Source of the DNA: Diogma glabrata
Lineage: Eukaryota > Arthropoda > Insecta > Diptera > Cylindrotomidae
Direction of reading: 5' to 3'
NCBI GenBank assembly: GCA_963693315.1
Contig: OY856186.1
Span: 83,335,676 to 83,399,675 of the forward strand
Length of the DNA: 64,000 nt
A program made the position numbers and the translations under genes. The notes beneath the pieces were generated by a model, which worked only from the letters and a program-made list of their open reading frames with translations, had not been told where the DNA came from and made no database searches. Shown here in pieces: positions 1 to 10,900 of this stretch. Each line of letters begins with the position of its first letter. Positions within the stretch are counted from its first letter, which is position 1.

Positions 1-532
1 AACCATCAAATCGAGTTATAGAACCGAAAATCAGTAGACCGAAAGTTCAAACCACCTAATTTTATATCATCGAATGGTTTTGAAATTGAAAAATTATTAG
101 ATCGAAATATCACATCACCGAAAATTCATTTCGTCGAATAGTCATTCCATCGAAACATCACATCACCGAATTCAAATCAATTTTAATCAAGTACATGTAT
201 ATGTGCCACTAATTATTATATTTACAACCTTTTGCCATTTTATGGATAGTTTCATGATTCCATCGGTGTTGTACTTCTGTGAAGCGCAAAACTTGGGCAA
301 GTGATTTTCGGTGGGTCTTCTGTCGATAACTTTTTTTCATCGTTGGCGTTTTGCAGAGACCGAAATAAATGGTAGTCAGATGACAATAGTTCCGAACATC
401 AAAACTTCCCTACCCTGATTATTAATTTTTTACGGATCATCAAAGATATGTGTGCTGTGTGGTCTAGAATTGTCATGATAAACATAGCACTGTGCGACAA
501 ATGGTAGGGGTCAGTGATCCGCTGGGGTTCTG
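1..532. other. Flanking intergenic DNA with short repeated motifs
   Basis: I see no gene here. Positions 102-123 and 150-171 carry two near-identical copies of a motif of the form ATCGAAAYATCACATCACCG, within a stretch rich in CATCGAA/CACCGAA words. This suggests the degraded edge of a dispersed or tandem repeat. The remainder is unassigned. Confidence 0.35.
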
Positions 533-773
533 ACTACCGGGAAAAGTTATATCGGTCAGAAAAGTTATACGTGTCCCGGCGTTTCGCAGGGTCACGTCTA
601 GGAATCGAGATATATCGATTTGAAGTTAGTAGGTATCATATAGGGAAAATTGTCAAGTTTGCGGTCTTATTTTTGACATTACTCAAGAACCACTAGTTCG
701 ATTTTACTGAAACAAATTTAGAAAAATTAAAAATTACAATTTCTTTAATCTACTTATATACTATTTCTTTACA
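533..773 (+). repeat. Left arm of the large inverted repeat bounding the Penelope locus
   Basis: It begins ACTACCGGGAAAAGTTATAT and matches the reverse complement of 15961-16192 at roughly 90% by eye over about 235 bp, including the block TAGGAATCGAGATATATCGA. The short open frame through it is open in both arms only because the DNA is conserved; it resembles no protein I recognise. The arm's outer end faces away from the PLE array. I could not identify a target duplication. Confidence 0.8.
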
Positions 774-1374
774 CAATCAACAGTTTCGCAGTTATAAATA
801 AATTTATGAAGAAAATAAATAAATTTTTGCGTAAAAAATTGTATTTTAAAAAATCATGAAAAATTCAAAACGGGAAAAAGTGTCAAGTATTATTACTTTG
901 ACGTAAAATCACATAATCTGTGCACAAAATGAGACATGGATCATGAAAATCGATGAACGCGCTTCGCTTTTATTCACAATTAAGTAAAGGTATCTATCTC
1001 ATTTTGACAAAAATATTGATTTTTCATAGAATTTTTTTTTAATATTTTTACTGGAATAAACTCCAAAATTGATTGTTTTAAATGTATTTGGACATGTCTA
1101 TGTGTATTGATTTTGTTTTTTTTTACTTTTTCTATCTTTTATTTATTTTTTATTTATTTATTTTATATTATTATTTCATTTTATTATTTTTATTATAATT
1201 TTATTTTATATTTTTATATATTTATTATATTTTATTATATTTTTATTATTATTAATTAATATTATTATTCTTATTATTTAATATTATTATTTATTATTAT
1301 TATTTATTATTATTCATTATAATTATATTCATTATATTCATTATATTTTTTTTTTTTATTTATTATTTATTTAT
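774..1374. other. AT-rich spacer grading into simple sequence
   Basis: No gene is visible. Composition moves from ordinary AT-rich DNA to almost pure A/T after about 1120. Irregular TTATT/TTTATT words there look like a degenerate edge of the following minisatellite. Confidence 0.5.
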
Positions 1375-2570
1375 TATTTATTTATAATTTATTTATAATT
1401 TATTTATTATTTATTTATTATTTATTTATTATTTATTTATTATTTATTTATTATTTATTTATTATTTATTTATTATTTATTTATTATTTATTTATTATTT
1501 ATTTATTATTTATTTATTATTTATTTATTTTATATTATTTATTTATTATTTATTTATTATTTATTTATTATTTATTTATTTATTATTTATTTATTATTTA
1601 TTTATTATTTATTTATTATTTATTTATTATTTATTTATTATTTATTTATTATTTATTTATTATTTATTTATTATTTATTTATTATTTATTTATTATTTAT
1701 TTATTATTTATTTATTATTTATTTATTATTTATTTATTATTTATTTATTATTTATTTATTATTTATTTATTATTTATTTATTATTTATTTATTATTTATT
1801 TATTATTTATTTATTATTTATTTATTATTTATTTATTATTTATTTATTATTTATTTATTATTTATTTATTATTTATTTATTATTTATTTATTATTTATTT
1901 ATTATTTATTTATTATTTATTTATTATTTATTTATTATTTATTTATTATTTATTTATTATTTATTTATTATTTATTTATTATTTATTTATTATTTATTTA
2001 TTATTTATTTATTATTTATTTATTATTTATTTATTATTTATTTATTATTTATTTATTATTTATTTATTATTTATTTATTATTTATTTATTATTTATTTAT
2101 TATTTATTTATTATTTATTTATTATTTATTTATTATTTATTTATTATTTATTTATTATTTATTTATTATTTATTTATTATTTATTTATTATTTATTTATT
2201 ATTTATTTATTATTTATTTATTATTTATTTATTATTTATTTATTATTTATTTATTATTTATTTATTATTTATTTATTATTTATTTATTATTTATTTATTA
2301 TTTATTTATTATTTATTTATTATTTATTTATTATTTATTTATTATTTATTTATTATTTATTTATTATTTATTTATTATTTATTTATTATTTATTTATTAT
2401 TTATTTATTATTTATTTATTATTTATTTATTATTTATTATTTATTATTTATTTATTATTTATTTATTATTTATTTGTTATTTATTATTTATTTATTATTT
2501 ATTTATTGTTTATTTATTATTTATTTATTATTTATTTGTTATTTATTTATTATTTATTTATTATATTTTT
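1375..2570. repeat. 11-bp A/T minisatellite, about 100 units
   Basis: A unit of TTATTTATTTA repeats almost without variation for about 1.1 kb. A few single G substitutions and one- to four-base slips occur after 2430 and at 1529-1590. It sits between the left inverted-repeat arm and the 3' end of Penelope copy A. A much shorter, irregular A/T tract (15848-15955) occupies the mirrored position on the right. Confidence 0.95.
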
Positions 2571-2603
2571 TTATTTTATTTTTTTCTATTTTTATTATAT
2601 TTT

Positions 2604-5460
2604 TTTTATAAAATATTTTTGAAAACACTTATATCAGTCTTAAAAATTTAATTTTTATTTAATTAATAAAAACAATATTTCGGCACATTGCCATTTTCAA
2701 GTTGAAAAAAATATATAAAAAATTATAAAATAATACACAAATTAGGTTCACAAAAAACTATCCGTATAAAATGAAAAACTAAAATGAATTGAAAATTTAA
2801 AAAACAAAAAGACTAGGCTAATAAAAACGATCTAAAAAAGCTACGTTGATTTTTTCGAACATATTTTTTTCAAATTTAGCAAGTATTTATATTCACTGTG
2901 TAGAAATTTGGTATCAGTATGCGCATTACATGCCATCGGTAATTTAAGTTGGATATGTGCAGCCTCAAGGATATCTCTTTTGTTTGAATTCTTTTCTAGA
3001 TCCAATATTCTTGTTTTATCGAATTCAAAACTATGTTGATCATTAATGCTATGTTTTGCTAATGCGGTCAAATCACTTTTATTTCGAACATCTCTTTTGT
3101 GCTGAAGAATACGATTTTTTAGTTGTTGTTTGGTTTGTCCAATATACACTGTTTTTTTACACTTGCAAGGTATTTCATATATAAGATTTGTTTGGTCGAA
3201 TTTATTTATTTTATCTTTTGTTTTGGAAAATAAGCTATTGTAAATGGTGTTTGTTATTTTATTGGCGATTTTTGATTTTTTGGTATGTTGTTTTATTATT
3301 TTTAGGCATTTATCTGTTAACTTAGGTATATATGTTACAGACCCAAATAACGGAGCTTGAAGATTTTGACTGGAACTAGGATTTTGTTGTTGTAAAGTTA
3401 TATTTTGCTGAATGTTAATTTGTGTGTTATTATTTGTAATGGATGTTGATGTAATATGGTTTAATTTATTAATTTCTTGATGTACTAATTTATTTGTTAA
3501 TTTAGACGGATAATTATTTTCTTTTAAAATATTTTTAATAACTTTTATATTATCTCCATAAAAAGATTTGTCACTAAGACTAAAAACTTTTTTAACAAAA
3601 GACCTAGCTACATTAATTTTCATTGTAAAAGGATGGGCTGATACATAATTTAATAATCTATTCGATGTTGTTTCTTTTTTGTACCAATTAGTAATAATTG
3701 AATTATTTTTCCTAATGAGCTGGAGATCTAAAAAGTTAATTTTGTTATCATTTTCTTCCTCAACTGTAAATTTTATATTATCGTCAAATAACTCAAAAAC
3801 TGTTTTTGTTGAGGTAATTATATCTTTTGGTATAGCCATTATTATATCATCAACATATTTTTTAATAAAAGTTGGTTTCCTAGATAAACAGTTCAGTGAT
3901 TCTGTTAAAAGTTTTTCCATGACGATATCTGCTAACACTGGCGATAACGGATTACCCATTGCAAGACCATCAATTTGTTCATAAAAATTATTATTGTAAG
4001 AAAAATAGTTATTGTTTTTTGTGCAAAATTCTAAAATATCAATAAAAACTTCTTTGGGTAATTTTGTTAAAAATTTAATTTCATCCCATCTGTTTTGAAT
4101 TTCGTTCAACGCCAAATCTATTGGAATATTTGTAAACAAAGATACTACGTCAAAGGACACTAATATGTCATCTTCTTGTATTTTTATTGTATCAACAAAA
4201 TCTTTAAATTTATTTGAATTTACAATATTGAAGCTACTTTTGTTGGTTAGTACCTTTAGTATATTATTCAAAAATTTTGTAAGATTATATGTGGGAGAAT
4301 TTATACTGGACACAATTGGCCGTAAAGGTACATTTGGTTTGTGTAATTTTGGAAGGCCATATAAACGTGGAGCAAATGAGTTTCTTGTTTTAAGTGAGTT
4401 TTTAATTTGAACGTCAATATAGTTGTCATCAAAAATTTGGTCTGTTATTTTTTGGGATTTGTTATGTAGACGTGTTGTAGGATCCTTATCAATCTTCCTG
4501 TATGTGTTGCTATCATTCAAAATCTCTAACATTTTATCTCTATATTCCGATTTAAACATTATTACAGTTTTTTTGGATTTATCACTACTAGTTATTAATA
4601 TTTGTGGGTTATTTCTTAAAAAGCGTTTAGTTTGTATTTCACTTTGAATTAAAAAAGAGCTAACTTTGTCAAATTGGTTACGTTGTATGAAATTTGAAAT
4701 TTGGCTTGTTATTTGTGTTCTATGTTCAGATTTTAAAGTTGATTCTTGATATTGAGAAAATATATTCTCATATTCAGATATCATTTTTGGTACAGGAATA
4801 TTATTATTGTTAATTGGATTTGAAAACTTCGGACCATAACTTAATAATGTTTGAATATTTTGTGGAATCACCAGATCTGTCAAATTTGCAATATTATGTG
4901 GATTAAATTGTAGGATTGGTTCAAAAAAATTTAACTTGTTGTATTTTAAATCCAACTTATGTTGGTGTACCAATTGTGAATCTTCATTGAAAATTAATTG
5001 AGAGTTGATGAGATAGTTAAAATCAGGTGTATTTAAGTTTCGTTTTAATAACTCATTAATTGTCAACAATAATTTGTTTAAAAATCTAATTTGTTCAAAA
5101 CATACCTTGATTTCTAAATTTAACACATCTTTGGCTAATAAATCATATTTTTTATTTATAATATTATGTAGTTTATGGCTCGTATCACTGATGTTATATA
5201 CATGTCTAATTCTATTTTCAATAAATTTTGGAACTTTATTATTTTGCTTACATTTTTGAAGAAAATTTCGTCTCGGTATTATTTTGTTGTTTTTTTCATG
5301 TGTATGGATGTATTTCATGATACTGCAGTTAGTATGATAGTCATACTGTTCTCTTAACTGAAAACTGTTATATTTATTTCTTATGAAAAACATTTTGCGT
5401 TTTATAGTGCATACGCTGTATTAATATATATTTTAGTATTTTTGACTGTTTGATATTTAT
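2604..5460 (-). mobile_element. Penelope-like element copy A (full unit)
   Basis: This is one complete 2856-bp unit of the head-to-tail array, read on the minus strand. It holds the 850-codon ORF, a ~240-bp 3' region on the left and a ~65-bp 5' region on the right before the next unit starts. The 3'-end sequence (2604-2840) recurs at 5461, 10901 and 13777 and, inverted, before 15846. Head-to-tail tandem copies and inverted truncated copies are typical of Penelope-like elements. Confidence 0.9.
2841..5393 (-). CDS. Penelope-like reverse transcriptase with GIY-YIG endonuclease, intact ORF
   Basis: This 850-residue protein would copy element RNA and cut the target for insertion. An N-terminal region of about 330 residues is rich in Asn and Lys. 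The reverse transcriptase core spans about residues 340-560. It shows LYGLPKLHKP (344-353), the strand-A motif LVSFDVVSLFTNIP (411-424), GLAMGNPLSPVLADI (476-490) and the catalytic YVDD (513-516). INFLDLQL follows at 552-559. After a Gln/Asn-rich linker (about 655-680), the GIY-YIG nuclease occupies about 736-815, with VYIGQT, the catalytic Arg of LKNRILQHK, and the Glu of ILEAAHI near 810. The length and domain order match canonical Penelope-type elements. No stop or frameshift is present, so this is the only copy here that could be functional. Residue 244 is Val; copies B and C have Ile. The AUG lies about 65 bases downstream of the preceding unit's 3' end. Confidence 0.93.
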   Translation of the reverse strand: MFFIRNKYNSFQLREQYDYHTNCSIMKYIHTHEKNNKIIPRRNFLQKCKQNNKVPKFIENRIRHVYNISDTSHKLHNIINKKYDLLAKDVLNLEIKVCFEQIRFLNKLLLTINELLKRNLNTPDFNYLINSQLIFNEDSQLVHQHKLDLKYNKLNFFEPILQFNPHNIANLTDLVIPQNIQTLLSYGPKFSNPINNNNIPVPKMISEYENIFSQYQESTLKSEHRTQITSQISNFIQRNQFDKVSSFLIQSEIQTKRFLRNNPQILITSSDKSKKTVIMFKSEYRDKMLEILNDSNTYRKIDKDPTTRLHNKSQKITDQIFDDNYIDVQIKNSLKTRNSFAPRLYGLPKLHKPNVPLRPIVSSINSPTYNLTKFLNNILKVLTNKSSFNIVNSNKFKDFVDTIKIQEDDILVSFDVVSLFTNIPIDLALNEIQNRWDEIKFLTKLPKEVFIDILEFCTKNNNYFSYNNNFYEQIDGLAMGNPLSPVLADIVMEKLLTESLNCLSRKPTFIKKYVDDIIMAIPKDIITSTKTVFELFDDNIKFTVEEENDNKINFLDLQLIRKNNSIITNWYKKETTSNRLLNYVSAHPFTMKINVARSFVKKVFSLSDKSFYGDNIKVIKNILKENNYPSKLTNKLVHQEINKLNHITSTSITNNNTQINIQQNITLQQQNPSSSQNLQAPLFGSVTYIPKLTDKCLKIIKQHTKKSKIANKITNTIYNSLFSKTKDKINKFDQTNLIYEIPCKCKKTVYIGQTKQQLKNRILQHKRDVRNKSDLTALAKHSINDQHSFEFDKTRILDLEKNSNKRDILEAAHIQLKLPMACNAHTDTKFLHSEYKYLLNLKKICSKKST

Positions 5461-6474
5461 TTTATAAAATATTTTTGAAAACACTTATATCAGTCTTAAA
5501 AATTTAATTTTTATTTAATTAATAAAAACAATATTTCGGCACATTGCCATTTTCAAGTTGAAAAAAATATATAAAAAATTATAAAATAATACACAAATTA
5601 GGTTCACAAAAAACTATCCGTATAAAATGAAAAACTAAAATGAATTGAAAATTTAAAAAACAAAAAGACTAGGCTAATAAAAACGATCTAAAAAAGCTAC
5701 GTTGATTTTTTCGAACATATTTTTTTCAAATTTAGCAAGTATTTATATTCACTGTGTAGAAATTTGGTATCAGTATGCGCATTACATGCCATCGGTAATT
5801 TAAGTTGGATATGTGCAGCCTCAAGGATATCTCTTTTGTTTGAATTCTTTTCTAGATCCAATATTCTTGTTTTATCGAATTCAAAACTATGTTGATCATT
5901 AATGCTATGTTTTGCTAATGCGGTCAAATCACTTTTATTTCGAACATCTCTTTTGTGCTGAAGAATACGATTTTTTAGTTGTTGTTTGGTTTGTCCAATA
6001 TACACTGTTTTTTTACACTTGCAAGGTATTTCATATATAAGATTTGTTTGGTCGAATTTATTTATTTTATCTTTTGTTTTGGAAAATAAGCTATTGTAAA
6101 TGGTGTTTGTTATTTTATTGGCGATTTTTGATTTTTTGGTATGTTGTTTTATTATTTTTAGGCATTTATCTGTTAACTTAGGTATATATGTTACAGACCC
6201 AAATAACGGAGCTTGAAGATTTTGACTGGAACTAGGATTTTGTTGTTGTAAAGTTATATTTTGCTGAATGTTAATTTGTGTGTTATTATTTGTAATGGAT
6301 GTTGATGTAATATGGTTTAATTTATTAATTTCTTGATGTACTAATTTATTTGTTAATTTAGACGGATAATTATTTTCTTTTAAAATATTTTTAATAACTT
6401 TTATATTATCTCCATAAAAAGATTTGTCACTAAGACTAAAAACTTTTTTAACAAAAGACCTAGCTACATTAATT

Positions 6475-7075
6475 TGTGGCGAACATTAAATTTAAAGTTT
6501 TAAGAAATTAGCAGGCGATGATTTCCTTGATATTTAAAAAAAAAAAACAAAAAATATATTATTATTTTTCGGATTTTGTTTTTTCAAAAAAATAGTTTAG
6601 TTTTTGTAAAACGTAACATACATTTTTGAATTAATAATTAAAAGTACAAATTTTTAGTATGTGGGTAACAAAATCATATCTCTGAATAAGAATAAGATAG
6701 ACAATTATTTTTACTATCAATGGTATTCTTTTAATGCGAAAATAAGTTAAAATTCATTCGTATATGTCAATTTGATATAACACTAAAAAATTTATTGTAA
6801 ACAAATTTGGCTTTCAATATATTATATTTAAAAATCAGCAATGGATATACGTTATTATATAATGATAAAGATGATTAATTATCAGAAGGTGACAGAAAAT
6901 TTAATAGAACCTGCCAAAAAAGAAATTACTGAAATTCAAGTTATGATGGATGGCAAAGTGTTAATAGAATCGCAACGCTATTTTTCTCTACTCTGTTCTA
7001 CACAACTCTACTCAGCTTTACGCTCCTTTGCACTACTTTATTTGCTCTATACAATAGCGAGAATAACAAGCTATA
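6475..7075 (+). repeat. Left LTR (601 bp)
   Basis: It begins TGTGGCGAAC and ends AACAAGCTATA. It differs from the right LTR only at two adjacent bases in an A-rich run near 6535. It contains a TATATTATATTT promoter-like stretch near 6820 and a CT-rich segment near its 3' end. Confidence 0.9.
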
Positions 7076-8453
7076 TTTGGTGACCCCGACAAAGAACAAA
7101 CCTTCCAATGGAGTCAACTTTAAGAAGCTTAAAATGTATAATTTAATTCATTTTTTTTAAATTAGTGCTTCATTTTGTTTTAAATAATTTAATTTTACTA
7201 TAATATTTTCCTTTTTTTCACAGCGACACAACACTCTTCTCGTAGTGATCAGTCACAGTAATCACATATTCTTCCTGCTAGTCATGTCTCCTATTTAGCA
7301 ATAATCTTGTTTCCTCCTAGTGATACATTCTTTTTTTTTTCTCTCCAAAATCTTATTTTTTGGCTTTGAAGCCACGATAACTTCTTGTAGTGCGATTAAT
7401 TTTTTAAAATTTTCTTTTTGTTTTTAAATCGATACTATGGGCCGAAGCTTCACATCTCTTTCCTTCGTAAGACCCACTTCGTTCTCCGTTACTCATGGGC
7501 CGAAGTCTAACATCTCCTTCCTTCGTAAGACCCACTCCACTCTTCTGAAATCTTGGGCCGAAACAAATTTTTTTCGAATTTTCTGATTTTTTTTACTATC
7601 CCTAACGTTACCCATATGTTACCATAACATGACTATCTCCTAACGTTAACCATCTATCTGTTGACAAAACAGATATGGCCCTTATGGATATAAAAATCAG
7701 ATTTCATCTAATTAAGCAGAACCTCCAAATATCTGATCTTAAAGGAATATCTCCAACGTTACCCATATGTTTTTACAACATGAACATCTTCTGACGTTAA
7801 CCATTTATCTGTTGACGAACAGGTATGGTTCTTATGGATATTTAAAACGACATTTCGTCGTTAATCAGATATTTCTTCTTAAAGCGATCTTTTTCTATGG
7901 TACACGTCTCCAAGGTAAACATTGGTCTCAGTCAACTTTGTACTGTCAGACTTTACCAAACTTGTGTTACCATATGCACTCCTTTGCTTTCTCTAAATTT
8001 CTGCTTATTCTTGCTTTTAACAGCTACTTTTCGAAAAATGAACTAATATTCACGTTTGTACATGCTAGTATTGTCTCAGTCAACTTTGATCTGTCAGACA
8101 TTCAGCATCACCGACGTTACTTTTCTGCTTCTCGTATTTTAAACGAACCTTTTAACCTATGGTACACATCTCCACAAACATTGGTCTCAGGCAACTCAGC
8201 TCTGTCAGACCTATATCTCCACTCGTGTTACCATAACTCCATAATTGTTCGTTTCTTTTTTTGCACAACTCCAATTCGTAAGACCCATAATTTTTCTCTC
8301 CACCAACTGGTATCGATTTCTAAACAACCTCTCCAAACTTTTTCTTATTCGCTACAACTACTTAAACCAAACTCTTTCCTTCTTTCCTCCTTAACTCTAC
8401 TTAATTTCTTTATTTATATCGTTCCATCTTCGATGGCACTAGGGGGGGAGTGC
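7076..8453 (+). other. Interior of LTR element 1: non-coding, internally repetitive
   Basis: Three sets of imperfect repeats are visible. GGGCCGAA-containing units start near 7438, 7495 and 7553 (~57 bp). Units with AACGTTACCCATATGT lie near 7604 and 7755 (~151 bp). Units ending in CTGTCAGAC, preceded by GTCTCAG, occur near 7923, 8071 and 8182. A 234-codon frame at 7767-8468 is T/C-rich and resembles no protein I know, so I do not call it a gene. Confidence 0.75.
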
Positions 8454-9054
8454 TGTGGCGAACATTAAATTTAAAGTTTTAAGAAATTAGCAGGCGATGA
8501 TTTCCTTGATATTTATGAAAAAAAAACAAAAAATATATTATTATTTTTCGGATTTTGTTTTTTCAAAAAAATAGTTTAGTTTTTGTAAAACGTAACATAC
8601 ATTTTTGAATTAATAATTAAAAGTACAAATTTTTAGTATGTGGGTAACAAAATCATATCTCTGAATAAGAATAAGATAGACAATTATTTTTACTATCAAT
8701 GGTATTCTTTTAATGCGAAAATAAGTTAAAATTCATTCGTATATGTCAATTTGATATAACACTAAAAAATTTATTGTAAACAAATTTGGCTTTCAATATA
8801 TTATATTTAAAAATCAGCAATGGATATACGTTATTATATAATGATAAAGATGATTAATTATCAGAAGGTGACAGAAAATTTAATAGAACCTGCCAAAAAA
8901 GAAATTACTGAAATTCAAGTTATGATGGATGGCAAAGTGTTAATAGAATCGCAACGCTATTTTTCTCTACTCTGTTCTACACAACTCTACTCAGCTTTAC
9001 GCTCCTTTGCACTACTTTATTTGCTCTATACAATAGCGAGAATAACAAGCTATA
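8454..9054 (+). repeat. Right LTR (601 bp)
   Basis: It starts TGTGGCGAAC directly after the G-rich tract and ends in CTATA immediately before the duplicated AATT. It is almost identical to the left LTR and of equal length, which indicates recent insertion. Confidence 0.9.
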
Positions 9055-10900
9055 AATTTTCATTGTAAAAGGATGGGCTGATACATAATTTAATAATCTA
9101 TTCGATGTTGTTTCTTTTTTGTACCAATTAGTAATAATTGAATTATTTTTCCTAATGAGCTGGAGATCTAAAAAGTTAATTTTGTTATCATTTTCTTCCT
9201 CAACTGTAAATTTTATATTATCGTCAAATAACTCAAAAACTGTTTTTGTTGAGGTAATTATATCTTTTGGTATAGCCATTATTATATCATCAACATATTT
9301 TTTAATAAAAGTTGGTTTCCTAGATAAACAGTTCAGTGATTCTGTTAAAAGTTTTTCCATGACGATATCTGCTAACACTGGCGATAACGGATTACCCATT
9401 GCAAGACCATCAATTTGTTCATAAAAATTATTATTGTAAGAAAAATAGTTATTGTTTTTTGTGCAAAATTCTAAAATATCAATAAAAACTTCTTTGGGTA
9501 ATTTTGTTAAAAATTTAATTTCATCCCATCTGTTTTGAATTTCGTTCAACGCCAAATCTATTGGAATATTTGTAAACAAAGATACTACGTCAAAGGACAC
9601 TAATATGTCATCTTCTTGTATTTTTATTGTATCAACAAAATCTTTAAATTTATTTGAATTTACAATATTGAAGCTACTTTTGTTGGTTAGTACCTTTAGT
9701 ATATTATTCAAAAATTTTGTAAGATTATATGTGGGAGAATTTATACTGGACACAATTGGCCGTAAAGGTACATTTGGTTTGTGTAATTTTGGAAGGCCAT
9801 ATAAACGTGGAGCAAATGAGTTTCTTGTTTTAAGTGAGTTTTTAATTTGAACGTCAATATAGTTGTCATCAAAAATTTGGTCTGTTATTTTTTGGGATTT
9901 GTTATGTAGACGTGTTGTAGGATCCTTATCAATCTTCCTGTATGTGTTGCTATCATTCAAAATCTCTAACATTTTATCTCTATATTCCGATTTAAACATT
10001 ATTACAGTTTTTTTGGATTTATCACTACTAGTTATTAATATTTGTGGGTTATTTCTTAAAAAGCGTTTAGTTTGTATTTCACTTTGAATTAAAAAAGAGC
10101 TAATTTTGTCAAATTGGTTACGTTGTATGAAATTTGAAATTTGGCTTGTTATTTGTGTTCTATGTTCAGATTTTAAAGTTGATTCTTGATATTGAGAAAA
10201 TATATTCTCATATTCAGATATCATTTTTGGTACAGGAATATTATTATTGTTAATTGGATTTGAAAACTTCGGACCATAACTTAATAATGTTTGAATATTT
10301 TGTGGAATCACCAGATCTGTCAAATTTGCAATATTATGTGGATTAAATTGTAGGATTGGTTCAAAAAAATTTAACTTGTTGTATTTTAAATCCAACTTAT
10401 GTTGGTGTACCAATTGTGAATCTTCATTGAAAATTAATTGAGAGTTGATGAGATAGTTAAAATCAGGTGTATTTAAGTTTCGTTTTAATAACTCATTAAT
10501 TGTCAACAATAATTTGTTTAAAAATCTAATTTGTTCAAAACATACCTTGATTTCTAAATTTAACACATCTTTGGCTAATAAATCATATTTTTTATTTATA
10601 ATATTATGTAGTTTATGGCTCGTATCACTGATGTTATATACATGTCTAATTCTATTTTCAATAAATTTTGGAACTTTATTATTTTGCTTACATTTTTGAA
10701 GAAAATTTCGTCTCGGTATTATTTTGTTGTTTTTTTCATGTGTATGGATGTATTTCATGATACTGCAGTTAGTATGATAGTCATACTGTTCTCTTAACTG
10801 AAAACTGTTATATTTATTTCTTATGAAAAACATTTTGCGTTTTATAGTGCATACGCTGTATTAATATATATTTTAGTATTTTTGACTGTTTGATATTTAT

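Larger units (their letters stand above)
6475..9054 (+). mobile_element. Non-autonomous LTR retrotransposon (LARD/TRIM-like), 2.58 kb
   Basis: Two 601-bp direct repeats flank a 1378-bp interior with no gag or pol motifs. The 4-bp target sequence AATT is duplicated at 6471-6474 and 9055-9058, and copy A shows the empty site with a single AATT. The interior starts with a TGG-initial primer-site-like sequence (TGGTGACCCCGAC, 7078-7090). It ends with a G-rich tract (AGGGGGGGAG, about 8441-8450), like a polypurine tract, just before the right LTR. With no coding capacity it must depend on proteins of an autonomous relative. The superfamily is unknown; a 4-bp duplication is compatible with Ty3/gypsy or Bel/Pao. 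Confidence 0.9.
5697..10833 (-). pseudogene. Penelope-like RT/GIY-YIG ORF, copy B, split by insertion
   Basis: Residues 1-592, including the whole RT core and YVDD box, are encoded at 9059-10833. Residues 593-850, including the GIY-YIG nuclease, are encoded at 5697-6474. The interruption falls just after the FTMKI segment that follows the RT domain. The upstream frame reads on about 26 codons into the LTR before stopping. Apart from the insertion no inactivating change is visible, so the interruption is recent. Confidence 0.9.
5461..10900 (-). mobile_element. Penelope-like element copy B, interrupted by an LTR element
   Basis: This is the second tandem unit. Removing 2584 bp (the LTR element at 6475-9054 plus its 4-bp duplication) restores the 2856-bp period exactly, relative to copy A. 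Elsewhere the sequence is essentially identical to copy A. Confidence 0.92.

Noticed and set aside
514..696. Matching short translations at 514-696 and 16048-16245 (minus), suggesting a conserved peptide
   Set aside because: The match extends over non-coding flanks at the DNA level and no start or stop arrangement is shared. It is explained by the inverted repeat.
1375..2570. Regular repeat considered as a CRISPR-like array
   Set aside because: It is an 11-bp uninterrupted simple repeat with no spacers, in eukaryotic DNA.
3679..5357. Plus-strand frames of 60-101 codons opposite the Penelope ORF, repeated in every copy (and on the minus strand in copy E)
   Set aside because: They are antisense shadows of the RT/GIY-YIG ORF, have Phe/Leu/Ser-rich low-complexity translations, and recur only because the element recurs.
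6841..7083. 80-codon frame within the LTR (also at 8820-9068)
   Set aside because: It is identical in both LTRs because LTRs are copies. It has no recognisable domain and runs off the LTR differently at each end.
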